Shown: positions 9,501-17,733 of the stretch, one piece after another
How positions within the stretch are numbered: the first letter of the stretch is position 1
Layout: each line of letters opens with the position of its first letter
Source: Saccharothrix obliqua
Lineage (GTDB): Bacteria; Actinomycetota; Actinomycetes; Mycobacteriales; Pseudonocardiaceae
Reading direction: 5' to 3'
DNA length: 64,000 nt
Assembly: GCF_019375475.1 (NCBI RefSeq)
Contig: NZ_JAHXGQ010000003.1
Span: forward strand, 496,001-560,000
Notes under the pieces: generated by a model
Told to the model about the DNA's origin: nothing
The model's input: only the letters and a program-made list of their open reading frames with translations
The model's database searches: none
Position numbers and translations under genes: made by a program

Positions 9501-12137
9501 GTCACCGACCCGGCCAGCCTGGTGACCAGGTTCCACGTCGACCCGGTCGGCAGGCTGACCGGCTGGTCGGAGTGGGTGGCCGGGGTCGAGCGCCGTCGCT
9601 GGCGAGTGGAGCCCGACGAGAACGGCAACGTCGTGTCGACCACCTCGCCGGCCGGCCGCACCACCACCGCGGTCCACGACGCGCTGGACCGGGTGGTGGC
9701 CAGGTCGGAGCGGGTGGACGAGCACCGGTCGATCGACGTGGAACTGGGTTACGACCCGCTCGGCCACCTCAGTCGGCAAGTGGACGGCGAAAAGCGGGTC
9801 ACCGTCCACACCTCCAACGCCCGCGGCGAACGCGAGTCCACCGCGGACCCCGGCGGGGCGACCTGGACCACGTCCTACGACGCGGCCGGGCAGGCGGTCC
9901 GGCAGATCGCGCCCGGAGGGGTCGAGCGGACCCGCGAGTTCGACGCCCGCGGCAGGCTGACCGTCGAGCGGGGGGCGGGAGCGGAAGCGGCCACGGCGGA
10001 ACGCCGGTTCGGCTACGACGCCGACAACAGGCTGGTGCGCGTCGGCGGTCCGCTGGGCGAGGCCACCTACGACTACGACGACCGCGGCAACCTGGTCGGC
10101 ACCGGCGGCGCGGCGGGCGAGGCCACGTACACCTACCACCCCGAGGGCGACCTGGCTTCCCGGACCGACGCCGCCGGCCGCGCGAGCTTCGAGTACGACG
10201 CGGCGGGCCGCCTCGCCCTGGTCGAGGACCCGGTCACCGGCGCCCGGCACGACTTCACCTACGACACCGCAGGCCGACCGGAGACGGCGGCCGGGCGCCG
10301 GATCAGCCACGACGACCTCGGCAGGACCAAGACCCGGTCGGTGACCGGTTTCACCGTCGGCTACACCTACGACGATGACGACAAGGTGAAGACCCGCACC
10401 ACCAACGGCGCCACCGAGTCCTACGACTACGACGGCGCGGGCCGGCTCACCTCGTGGACCGACACCACCGGGCACCTCACCACCTACGGCTGGGACTTGG
10501 CGGGGAACCGCACCTCGGTCGGAGCCACCACCTACAGCTACGACGAGCGCGACCGGCTCCGTTCGGGCGGCGGCGCGACCCACGAGTACACCGACCGGGG
10601 CACGCTGTCCTCCACCACCGCCGACGGGCGCACCCGCGAGTACGTCTCCGACGGGTTCGACCGCATGACCCGGGTGGACGGCACGACCTACCGGTACGAC
10701 GCCTTGGACCGCGTCGCTGACCGGAACGGGGTCCCGTTCCGGTACGCGGGCTTGTCCAACGAACTCGTCTCCGACGGCGCACGGCTGGTCGGCAGGCTCC
10801 CGGACGGGACCGCGCTGGCGGACAAGGCCGTTGACAGGCCCGGCGCGCTGCTGTTCGCCGACCAGCACGGCGACGTCGTGGCCCGCCACCTCGGAACCGC
10901 GATAGCCGGCAGCCGGGCCTTCGACCCGTTCGGCCGGGTGCTCACCGAGACGGGCGAGAACGCGACCATCGGTTACCAGGGCGACTGGACCGACCCCGGC
11001 ACGGGCCTGGTCGACATGACGGCCCGCTGGTACCGGCCGGCCACCGGCTCCTTCACCACCCGCGACGACCGGGACAACCACCCGGCGCCGTCGGGGGCGG
11101 CCAACCGGTACGCCTACGGGAACAACGACCCGGTGTCCACATCGGACCCGAGCGGGCACTTCGGGGTGGCGTTGGCACCGCTGGTCCAGCCGATGCTCCA
11201 CTTCCTGCGCCAGTCTGTGCTGTACGTCGCCCGGCAGGCAGCCCGTCAGGTCGCCCGGCAGGGCCGGTTCATCTTCAAGCCGCACGAGAGCGGCGCCGGC
11301 GGAAGCGGTGGTGGCGGAAGCAGTAGTGGCGGTGGTGGTCTCCCGATCGCGCCCGTCCCGGTCCCCGCGCGCCGCGACCACGCAGAGCCGCCGCAGCCGC
11401 CACCCGGGCCTCGGGAGCCGAAGAACCCCGGCGGTGCGGTCATCACACCGACACCGCCGCCTCCACCACCGTGGCTGGTCCACGCGATGAAGCCCCTGCG
11501 CAGGCCGGTCGACGGCACCACGGTCCAAGTGCCCGCCCAGGAGGTCGTCACCACACCCACCCTGGTCGTGGACCTGGGCCAGGAGCGGTACAACAAGGCC
11601 AGGAAGACCACCTACGTCGACCGCGCCGACGATCGGACGCGCACCGACCACGACTTCGCCGAGGACCAGGCCGGCTGCTTGCGGGGTCACGTGCCGCACA
11701 CCATCTGGTACGGCTCGCTCGACCACCTCGGCCGGGCCACGGGCGCGGGCGGGTGCCTCACGCAGGTGCGGCCGAACAAGAAGAACAAGATCACCGCGGC
11801 GGTGCCGGGCCATGACGCGGGTGACGAGTACGCCACCGCGCGAGGTCACTTGGTCGCACATTCCTTCTTCGGGGAGAACCGCAGGCAGAACCTGGTTCCG
11901 CTGAACCAGCCCGCGACCAACAGCTCGATGATGTGGCACGGAGTGGAGAGCAAGGTCTACGCCCGTGTCGCGGCGGGCGAGCGCGTCCACTACCGGGTGG
12001 CACCGGCCTTCTACGGCAACGAACTCGTGCCGCGCGGCATCGGTGTCGAGGTGACCGGCTCCAGCGGCTACTACTGCAAGATCTACATCCCCAACCTGGT
12101 CTACCGCCCCGACTTCTTCAAGGGCTGCCCACCGTGA
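3534..12137 (+). CDS. Secreted RHS/YD-repeat protein with C-terminal DNA/RNA non-specific nuclease
   Basis: This 2867-residue secreted polymorphic-toxin-like protein starts at ATG 3534, chosen for its GGGAGGGAACG Shine-Dalgarno and immediate signal peptide (residues 1-25, ending PAAAAQP). In order it has a Pro/Val-rich linker, a DNRLRE-like domain (about 316-495), an Ig/CARDB-like domain (500-610), a DUF6531 RHS entry (about 738-786), a LamG-like domain (946-1176), dozens of YD repeats (1190-2456), and the RHS core ending GLVDMTARWYRPATGSFTTRD and YAYGNNDPVSTSDPSGHFG. A Gly/Pro-rich hinge precedes the nuclease (2676-2867). The nuclease carries ARGHLVAHSFFG (His2772) and RQNLVPLNQPATNSS, matching the Endonuclease NS_2 type. 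Four cysteines (2715, 2741, 2848, 2865) could form two disulfides. No immunity gene follows; a protease gene starts 17 bases downstream. Confidence 0.9.
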   Translation: MRGRTLLLVLVLVLAASVLEPAAAAQPRPMVGTDVVPEQRTATAGSGLVAEPPAEPARDPPRPLDAVPDRVEVPPVLPPERVPVDVVPEVVPVPRAGGLDARSGVERVEERTARTETFTNADGTRTLRVHAADSHVRQPDGSFAPVDLGLVDDGRGGLRPVRAPVGVRFAAAAAEVSFGDAMLGMGVADAADVVPEVVAATATYRGVRPGVDLRLTSSALGFEEAVVLSAPVGSVTSVLRLTGLRPEVETGAVRFTDAGGEVRAHLPAAVLVDADGVRSAEVRHVVEERGGSWTLRADLDREWLADPSRAYPVVLARSASHIDTDADDTYVRAGAGNASSAPDLRAGRVDGESAARSYLHFGRLREVLRDRYVVGATLNVVNIWSGSCTARPVTVFEVAEPWRGGTARWPGAAVGEALSTRSFAHGQPCGGPVRAALPFDQDKLVRVSGWTHGAPFHGLGLRAANEGDAGAGKRFASADAAAANAPFLDIVHSAEGAAYAVDGVTLPDNANQGEIRATVTNLGSSSWPAGGGFRLGYEVIRDGKTIATSPGVGPLGDVAPMGEGAFKVPVQGVPPGEYEVRISMRDPQGRDFHLEHSLPYARFAMQVRNTPPASDRQQPGSGASVESLTPSLYAEGVDPDRWPGQPFKYRFRLCADALLTKDCHESGWGPQVWAPPRDALRWGTTYHWSVKVHDGVSESPDWHQALVLTTKVPQPQITSHLAGSVGSAEPAGLGVQVGNFTTAATDASVATAGPGLTVTRTYNSLDPRRDTAFGIGWSSPLDMRLREDDDGSGGIVATLATGRQIRLGRNPDTPDGRRDYAPPPGQNTTLVHDSRDGRYTLRDATGGMWVFDARLRLVLVVDPAGLRQRLDHDDHDHVVLITNETSDRWLRLTWKGAHVETIRTDAPEPGAQPLVWTYRHEEDRLVQACAPGGAPHCATYHYETGSHYRASVLDDNPRAYWRLSETGTDVATNVVARKPGADEGRYRAVVQGSGGAVGGTADRAATFDGSSSHVLLPERLTADTMSLSVELWFRTTDQGVLVSYADRAIPAEARQHTPVLYIGTDGLLYGGFAMREVVGLRQVASRAPVNDDRWHHAVVSAAIDRQVLLLDGEPQGEARGLVDHGDRTHLALGSGSGRDWPATSGADFPFRGDIDEVALYRHPLGTLAARQHRAVGRSADLLTKVTLPQDDRVLAQVTYDDHHGRVRTLTDHTGREWTLDPPVRDEAKREVVLRGPGVTRRHAYDADNRGRPVSRWENGRVRRFEYNAKDFGSAEVDENGHRTEWTTDDRGNVLSEKTCRTKDACHTTYHTYHKASGPLDPRGDKPASTSDARSSGPDDQRYRTTYDYDDLGRPIRTTSPAPRGSTSRPVETSTWSTGTEDALGGGTVPAGLLIRTTGKRDQVTTHDHRANGDLARTTSATGLRTEHAHDRIGRVKSTTVTNRAGADYGTTTYTYTPRSQPETVTGPRVVNPVTGVVHSKVTTYRYDGNGNTTQVTVSDAVGGDRPRTTTFGYDAHDRLATITFPDGGVRTTSYEDDGFTEVLTDVRGFRWTSQFDERGLLSTLTAVGSGVDPQDPRATTLTVESRGYDDAGRLAWVTDAMGRRTTYGYYDDNLPATVTRNGYVDPDGRVRDVVVQWHGYDPAGNRTLLVEAGDRHTTTEYDDAGHVWRETTDPDRLKRVTTYARDRAGNAERVELTGAADPGRVEATRYSYDATDLVLREDAEVGPGVALSTIHERDERGLVLRSTNRRLHSTSYSYDATGALVATTAPPVDAWVGGVHRPGFAGAETLGRNTFGEVTHVRDAAGGVTRTEHDVMGRITAELLPDHTPPGGEPIKDAATKTEYDFAGNATKVTDPLGRVTTRAYDPYGRVLTTTEPEVDGVVATSGTTYTRAGEVRTTTSATGAEQRFTYDELGRRITATAVERRPAPTAYHTTTTGYDDAGNATSTRTPRGHTSTAEHNKAGEVVRQVDATGRATLLGHDDAGRLTSVTDPASLVTRFHVDPVGRLTGWSEWVAGVERRRWRVEPDENGNVVSTTSPAGRTTTAVHDALDRVVARSERVDEHRSIDVELGYDPLGHLSRQVDGEKRVTVHTSNARGERESTADPGGATWTTSYDAAGQAVRQIAPGGVERTREFDARGRLTVERGAGAEAATAERRFGYDADNRLVRVGGPLGEATYDYDDRGNLVGTGGAAGEATYTYHPEGDLASRTDAAGRASFEYDAAGRLALVEDPVTGARHDFTYDTAGRPETAAGRRISHDDLGRTKTRSVTGFTVGYTYDDDDKVKTRTTNGATESYDYDGAGRLTSWTDTTGHLTTYGWDLAGNRTSVGATTYSYDERDRLRSGGGATHEYTDRGTLSSTTADGRTREYVSDGFDRMTRVDGTTYRYDALDRVADRNGVPFRYAGLSNELVSDGARLVGRLPDGTALADKAVDRPGALLFADQHGDVVARHLGTAIAGSRAFDPFGRVLTETGENATIGYQGDWTDPGTGLVDMTARWYRPATGSFTTRDDRDNHPAPSGAANRYAYGNNDPVSTSDPSGHFGVALAPLVQPMLHFLRQSVLYVARQAARQVARQGRFIFKPHESGAGGSGGGGSSSGGGGLPIAPVPVPARRDHAEPPQPPPGPREPKNPGGAVITPTPPPPPPWLVHAMKPLRRPVDGTTVQVPAQEVVTTPTLVVDLGQERYNKARKTTYVDRADDRTRTDHDFAEDQAGCLRGHVPHTIWYGSLDHLGRATGAGGCLTQVRPNKKNKITAAVPGHDAGDEYATARGHLVAHSFFGENRRQNLVPLNQPATNSSMMWHGVESKVYARVAAGERVHYRVAPAFYGNELVPRGIGVEVTGSSGYYCKIYIPNLVYRPDFFKGCPP

Positions 12138-12153
12138 CCCAGGAGGTTCCACA

Positions 12154-15100
12154 ATGGACAGGCAGCGACGGCTCACCACGCTGGTGGCGGTCCTGGCACT
12201 CGCCACGACGGGAGCCGGAACGGCGTCGGCGCGCGCCGACGGGGGAGTGGACTCCGCAGGCCCGGCCGCCACCGGCCAGGACCTGCTGCGCGACCGGCAG
12301 GGCCGACCGCTGGTCTACGTCGAGGGCGCGGACGACGGTGCCCTCGCGCGGGCGGTGGCGCGGGTGGGCGGCGAGGTGCTGGCGAGCACACCGGGCCGGG
12401 TGAAGGCGGCCCTCCCGGCGGGGCGGACCGGCGACGTGACGGCGAGCCCCGGCGTGCGCGAGGTGCGCCTACCCGACCGCGCCGTTCCGATGGCCGTCAC
12501 CTCCGAGGGCGTCGCCCCCGCGAAGCTGGACCTGTGGGCGCAGGAGGGGAAGAAGGGCGCGGGGGTGAAGGTCGGCGTGATCGACGTCGGCTTCGGCGGC
12601 CTGACCCGCGCACAGCGGGCGGGCGAGCTGCCCGAGGTGGTGCTGCGGGAGGACGACTGCTCGGACGTGAGCAGGCAGCGCACCCACGGCACGAGCGTCG
12701 CCGAGGTGGTGCACGACGTCGCCCCCGAGGCCACCCTCCACCTGGTGTGCGTCGAGGACGCCACCGGCTTCGCCAAGGCGGCCGACTGGCTGCGGGAGCG
12801 GGGTGTCCAGGTCGTCAGCGCGGCGATCGGCTTCCCCGGCACGACCACGGGCCGCGGTGACGGCACGGGTGATCCGGGCAGCCCGGTGGAGGTGGTCCGG
12901 CGCAGCCGGGAGGCCGGTCTGCTGTGGTCGGTCGCGGCGGGCAACCAGGCCCGGCTGCACTTCGGCGGGCCCGCCGCGGACCGCGACCGCGACGGCTGGG
13001 TCGAATTCGGCGGCACCACCGAGAACAACGGGTTCCCCGCGCCCGCCGGCACATCCACCACCGTGGCGCTGCGGTGGGACGCCTGGCCGCGCACCACCGA
13101 GGACCTGGACCTGTACGTGCTGCGCCGCAACGCCCCACCGACCGGCGACACCGACCCGAATGTCATCGCCAAGTCGACCCGCGCGCAGCGCGACACGCCC
13201 GGTGGGCTCAGCCCCACCGAAGCGGTCACCTTCACCGGTACCGGCGCGACCGCGTGGATCTGGGTGCGCAACCGCAACGCGCGGTTCACCACTCCCTTCG
13301 ACCTGTTCGTCAGCGGCCCGACCGGGCAGCTCCAGTTCTCGACCCCCTCGGGCAGCGTCGTGGAACCGGCCACCTCGCCGTACGCCCTCGCCGTCGGCGC
13401 GACCCAGCCCGGCTCCGGCCGGGTGCAGGGCTACAGCGGTCGCGGCCCGACCGTGGACGGCCGCACCAAGCCCGACCTCACCGGCTACGACCAGGTCAGC
13501 ACCTCCACCGACGGAGGCCAGGGCTTCCAGGGCACCTCGGCGGCCGCCGCCCACGTCGCGGGCGCGGCGGCCGTGCTCAAATCGGCGCACCCGGAATTGG
13601 ACGCCGCTCGGCTGGAGTCCGAGCTGAAGTCCCGAGCGCGGGCCGACCGGGTCGACAACGACTGGGGGCACGGCGCGCTGTCCCTCGGCGTGCCGGGCGT
13701 CGCCCCCGTCGCCGCCTCCGCGGGCTACCGCCCGCTGGCCGAGCCCCGGCGCGTCCACGACCGCGGCTACGGCCCTGGCGAGGTCGTCACCCTGCCGCTC
13801 GACGTCACCGGCGACACGACCGCGGTGGTGCTCAACGTGACCGCCCGCGCCGACACCGAGACCAGGGTCGACGTGGTGCCCCACTCGCCCGACCAGATCG
13901 CGACCAAGACCTCTGCGCTGTGGGTGCGCCCGGGCGGCGGGTTCACCTCGGTCATGACCACGACCACGCTGGGCGCCGACCGCGCGGTCCGGCTGCGCAA
14001 CCACACCGGCCACGCCTGGATCGTCGTGGACGTGCTCGGGAACTTCGCCAAGGACGCCACCGCGACCTACACGGCCGCACCCGCCGCCGAGCGGGTGCTG
14101 GACACCCGGCTCGTCGAGGGCGCGGAGCACCGGCTCCGGGTGCGCGGCGCGGCAGGCGTGCCCGACACGGCCATCGCCGCGGTGATCGCGTTGACCGCCT
14201 CGGAGGCGACGCATGAGACGTGGCTGTCCGCCTACAGCAGGGACGACGGGCCGCCGTCCACGCTCAACCTGACCCGCGGTGACCGCCGGGCCAACACCGC
14301 CGTGGTCGCCATCGCCTCAGACGGCGCCGTCGGGCTGCGCAACGAGAAGGGCGCGGTCACCGTCGCGGTCGACGTCGTGGGCTGGTTCGGGCCGGGGCCG
14401 GGTGCCCGGTACGTGGCCCTGGCCAACCCGACGCGGGTGGTCGACACCGGCACCGGGACCGGGGTGCCCGCCCGGCCGGTCGGTCCGGGCGAGACCGTCG
14501 ACTTCGCGCTCGGCGGCGTGTGGGGCGTCAGCGGATCGGCCACCGCCGCCGCGCTCACCGTGACCGGCGCGGACGGCCGGGCCGGGACGGACCTGTCCGT
14601 CGCGGCCGTCGAGCGGGGTCGCACCACCGCGCCGCAGCTGCCGGTCGGGAGGCGGCAGGACAACACCGCGTCGCTCTACGCGCCGCTCGGCGCGTCCGGG
14701 CGGCTGTCCGCGCGCAACGAGCGCGGTCGCGCCGAGGTGGCGGTGGACCTGCACGGGTACTTCGTCGGCGGGACACCGGTTCCGTCCGACCCGTGCGCCC
14801 TGCCCCGGGGTGAGACCGGGTTCGGCGCGTTGTTCGACGGCCGCGAGGGGGTCGACCTGACCGGCTGGCAGGACGCGGGCGACGGCCGGGCGACGGTGAT
14901 CGGCTGCGAGCTGCGCACCGCGGTCGGCACCGGCGTGACGTGGCACTCCGCCGTCGCCGCGGGGGCCGACCACACCCTGCGGCTGGACTGGAAGGCCCTG
15001 TCGCCCGAGGCCGACTCCGGTGTGCTCGTCGGCTTCGACCACCCCGCCGGGCGGGGCGACGCGCCGGGCGCGCGCGGGCTGGAGGTCCAGATCGGTCCCG

Positions 15101-16518
15101 CGGGCGCCACCGGGGACCTGGCGACCGGGGCGATCGCGGGCAAGCGCGCACCCGACCTGGCCGCGGCCAAGCCGCCGGGCGAGTGGAACACCTACGAGAT
15201 CACCATCTCGTGGCACGAGGTCACCGTCGTGCTCAACGGGCACCGGGTCAACCGGTACACCACCACGGAGTCACACCGGACCAACTCGCGGAGCTTCGTC
15301 GGCCTCCAGCACAGCCCGGCGGGCTCGGTCGCGTTCCGGGACGTGCGGGTGCGCGACAACTCGGCCACCGGGGCCGGCCCCGTCGAGGGACCCAACGGCA
15401 AGTGCCTCGACGTGGCCAACGGCAACCCGGCCGACAACGCGGTGTTCGCCTACACGTGCTCCGGCGAGGGCAACCGGGCGCAGAGCTGGACTCTGCCCGG
15501 CGACGGAACCGCGCGGGCGTTCCACAAGTGCCTGGACGTGATCGGCGGCGGGGTGGCCGCGGGTACGCAGGTGCGGCTGTACGACTGCGTCCCCGGTGAT
15601 GCGCAGGAGTGGGTGTTCCGCCGGGACGACATCGTCAACACCCGGTCCGGCCGGTGCCTCGCGGCCACCGGCGACGCCGACCGCGCGCCCCTGACGATCG
15701 AGGACTGCGGCGGCCAGCGGCAGACCTGGTGGGTGAAGCCGCGCGCCGCGGTGACCGGGGAGCTGACCGCGTTCGGCGGCAAGTGCCTCGACGTGGCGGA
15801 CGGGAACCCGGACGGCGAGGCGGTCATCGTTTACGGCTGCTCCGGTGACTTCGCGCAGACGTGGTCGGTTGTCGACGACGGCACGGTGCGCGCCTACGGC
15901 AAGTGCCTGGACGTCACAGGCGGCAACACGGTGCCGGGCACCCGCGTGATCCTCTACCGGTGCAACAACGACGGCGCGCAGCAGTGGCAGCACCGGCCGG
16001 ACGGCTCGCTGGTCAACCCGCCCTCCCAGCGCTGCCTCACCGCCGCCGCCCCGGCCGACCGCGCCGGCTTGACCATCGAGGACTGCGACGGCCGAACCGC
16101 CCAGCGCTGGCGAACGTCGGCGCAGGCGGTGAGCGCGGGCGCGCTGATCGCCGTCGTGGCGGGCGAGACGGAAGCGAAGTGCCTGGACGTGGCCAACGGC
16201 AGGCCCGAGGACGGCCGGGTGATCGCGTACCAGTGCAACGGCGACCGCGCCCAGCAGTGGACCGCGCCCGGTGATGGCACCATTCGCGCCTACGGCCGTT
16301 GCCTCGACGTCTCCAACGGCGCGATCGACAACGGCACGCCGGTGATCCTGCACCCGTGCAACGGCGACCGCGCCCAGGACTGGACACGACGGCCGGGAGG
16401 CCAGTTGGTCAACCCGCAGTCGGGGCGCTGTCTCGACGCCTCACCCGCCGGGATGATCATCTGGGATTGCCACACCGGCTCCAACCAGCGTTGGTCGGTG
16501 GTGGGCCGCACCACGTGA
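12154..16518 (+). CDS. Secreted S8 subtilisin-like protease with three ricin-type beta-trefoils
   Basis: This 1454-residue exported serine protease has a signal peptide (1-27, ending TASARA) and an S8 domain with a complete catalytic set: Asp144 in VGVIDVGFGG, His178 in THGTSVAEV, oxyanion Asn264 in AAGNQ and Ser462 in GTSAAAAHVAG. Residues 523-872 form repeated beta-rich segments with VVLNVTA and VAVDVVGWF-like motifs. Residues about 886-1069 resemble the 3-keto-disaccharide hydrolase/concanavalin fold. Residues 1078-1454 contain nine [GHAQ][KR]CL-type repeats each ending in a QxW-like motif, i.e. three full ricin-B trefoils for glycan binding. AGGAGG lies 8 bases before the ATG. The 16-base gap to the RHS gene argues for one operon, so a role in processing or releasing the RHS toxin is plausible but unproven. 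Confidence 0.9.
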   Translation: MDRQRRLTTLVAVLALATTGAGTASARADGGVDSAGPAATGQDLLRDRQGRPLVYVEGADDGALARAVARVGGEVLASTPGRVKAALPAGRTGDVTASPGVREVRLPDRAVPMAVTSEGVAPAKLDLWAQEGKKGAGVKVGVIDVGFGGLTRAQRAGELPEVVLREDDCSDVSRQRTHGTSVAEVVHDVAPEATLHLVCVEDATGFAKAADWLRERGVQVVSAAIGFPGTTTGRGDGTGDPGSPVEVVRRSREAGLLWSVAAGNQARLHFGGPAADRDRDGWVEFGGTTENNGFPAPAGTSTTVALRWDAWPRTTEDLDLYVLRRNAPPTGDTDPNVIAKSTRAQRDTPGGLSPTEAVTFTGTGATAWIWVRNRNARFTTPFDLFVSGPTGQLQFSTPSGSVVEPATSPYALAVGATQPGSGRVQGYSGRGPTVDGRTKPDLTGYDQVSTSTDGGQGFQGTSAAAAHVAGAAAVLKSAHPELDAARLESELKSRARADRVDNDWGHGALSLGVPGVAPVAASAGYRPLAEPRRVHDRGYGPGEVVTLPLDVTGDTTAVVLNVTARADTETRVDVVPHSPDQIATKTSALWVRPGGGFTSVMTTTTLGADRAVRLRNHTGHAWIVVDVLGNFAKDATATYTAAPAAERVLDTRLVEGAEHRLRVRGAAGVPDTAIAAVIALTASEATHETWLSAYSRDDGPPSTLNLTRGDRRANTAVVAIASDGAVGLRNEKGAVTVAVDVVGWFGPGPGARYVALANPTRVVDTGTGTGVPARPVGPGETVDFALGGVWGVSGSATAAALTVTGADGRAGTDLSVAAVERGRTTAPQLPVGRRQDNTASLYAPLGASGRLSARNERGRAEVAVDLHGYFVGGTPVPSDPCALPRGETGFGALFDGREGVDLTGWQDAGDGRATVIGCELRTAVGTGVTWHSAVAAGADHTLRLDWKALSPEADSGVLVGFDHPAGRGDAPGARGLEVQIGPAGATGDLATGAIAGKRAPDLAAAKPPGEWNTYEITISWHEVTVVLNGHRVNRYTTTESHRTNSRSFVGLQHSPAGSVAFRDVRVRDNSATGAGPVEGPNGKCLDVANGNPADNAVFAYTCSGEGNRAQSWTLPGDGTARAFHKCLDVIGGGVAAGTQVRLYDCVPGDAQEWVFRRDDIVNTRSGRCLAATGDADRAPLTIEDCGGQRQTWWVKPRAAVTGELTAFGGKCLDVADGNPDGEAVIVYGCSGDFAQTWSVVDDGTVRAYGKCLDVTGGNTVPGTRVILYRCNNDGAQQWQHRPDGSLVNPPSQRCLTAAAPADRAGLTIEDCDGRTAQRWRTSAQAVSAGALIAVVAGETEAKCLDVANGRPEDGRVIAYQCNGDRAQQWTAPGDGTIRAYGRCLDVSNGAIDNGTPVILHPCNGDRAQDWTRRPGGQLVNPQSGRCLDASPAGMIIWDCHTGSNQRWSVVGRTT

Positions 16519-17160
16519 CCCGGCCCGGGGCAGCAGGGTGTGCGTGCGATGCTTCCGTCGCTGAACCATTGCGGCGCGGTGCGGGCAGCCACCGTCGAGC
16601 AGGTGCCGCGGACCGACCACGGGCGGCGGAGAGACCACCAGGCGGTGGAGCGCAATCCGGTCATGGTCCAGCTCCTCCGCGAGTAGGCGGCGGCCGAAGC
16701 GGCGCGGCGGCCCGAAGCCACACCCGCAACGGACGGGTCAGGAGAGCCTGCGGTGCTCAACCGCCTGGAATCCGTCGGCCCCGCTGATGGTCACCTGCGG
16801 ATTGGCCGAGTACCCGGACTAGAAGCGGCCGGAATCGTGCCGGCGCGCGCCGCCCGGGCCGAACTGCTGCCGCTGTACCGGGCAACGTGGAGGAGTATCT
16901 GACCGAGGCGTGCCGACCTCCGCACCCCGCTGCTCGTCCGGCTTCAGGCGGAGCCGTCCCGAGGCCGCTGGTTGTGCGGCTGATCCGCGTGGCGCACCAA
17001 GCACTCGATCGCGACCGGGTGAGCTGTGCGCCCAGGCCTGCCTCCCTGACCTGGCCGCGATCAAGCCCACCCGCTGACCCACATCGTCCCGGTGGTCTAT
17101 CCGGACCGCACGCCGCGCCGGCCGGTCGTCGTTCACCCCGCCGCACGACACCACCGCTCG
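16519..17160 (+). other. Non-coding/degraded stretch downstream of the protease gene
   Basis: No frame on either strand gives recognisable homology. Short plus-strand stretches such as VLNRLESVGPADGHLRIGRV look protein-like but are interrupted by stops, which suggests an eroded gene rather than a functional one. No convincing terminator hairpin was found behind the protease stop. Confidence 0.35.
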
Positions 17161-17560
17161 GCGTTGGTTCGCGCACCTGGCCGGGTACCTCGCGCGAGCG
17201 GGCACGCAGGGAACTCGTCCGTGAGTTGCTCGCCGTCACCCGCGTCTTGGACGGCCGGCTCAAGGCAACACCCGGTGCATGTACGAGGAGGTCGACTTCG
17301 AAAGCGGCCTGATCGACGTGGTCGGGATCGGCCGGTCGTGACCGTTTGGCTGCTCGACCGCGTACCGGACGTGCCTCGCGTTTTTCGACCACCGGGGCTT
17401 CCGACGCCCACGCCGGTATCACCCAATCGAGATCGTCGGCGGGGATGCCCGCCCCAGATTGTCTCGCGAGAGCGACAGCGGACCGAGCGGCTGCGCATGT
17501 GGTGCCTGACATCCGACGGAGTGCCATCGCTGCCCTGATCACCGGCAGCGAACTGCACCG
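17161..17560 (+). mobile_element. IS110-family transposase C-terminal remnant
   Basis: Three segments in different frames match the second half of IS110-type transposases in the expected order. A coiled-coil-like RRELVRELLAVTRVLDGRLKA is followed by a helix-hairpin-helix segment with DVVGIG and VTVWLLDRVPDV. Next comes a segment whose overlapping frames read FSTTGASDAHAG and YHPIEIVGGD, and finally a LN-A-HVV-IRR-like piece near 17490. Several frameshifts and loss of the DEDD catalytic N-terminus make it inactive. The call rests on motif order recalled from the family. Confidence 0.5.
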
Positions 17561-17733
17561 GTGAATCCAGCCATTGACGAGCATGTCTCGCTGGGCACAG
17601 TCACCTTGGTGGAGGCAGACACCACTGCGCAAGGATGGGCGGGCAAGCGGCACGGCGCATGCCCGTCTTGGCCGACGCAACACGCAGCGCCCGGCCCGGA
17701 CCGCCGCCCGACCATGTGGCTGGCCCGACGTCG

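Noticed and set aside
11280-11480. Gly-Ser and Pro-rich run in the RHS protein as a sign of frameshift or assembly error
   Set aside because: The frame stays open, flanking domains are in register, and such a hinge before the toxin domain is normal for RHS proteins.
5628-12272. A 2214-residue open frame on the minus strand opposite the RHS gene
   Set aside because: It is a shadow created by the very GC-rich codon usage of the real gene. The translation is Val/Gly/Arg-rich with no domains, and the plus-strand frame has clear signal peptide, YD repeats and nuclease.
16757-17683. A 308-residue minus-strand frame downstream of the protease gene
   Set aside because: No motif and no ribosome binding site, and it is antisense to IS110 transposase pieces on the plus strand.
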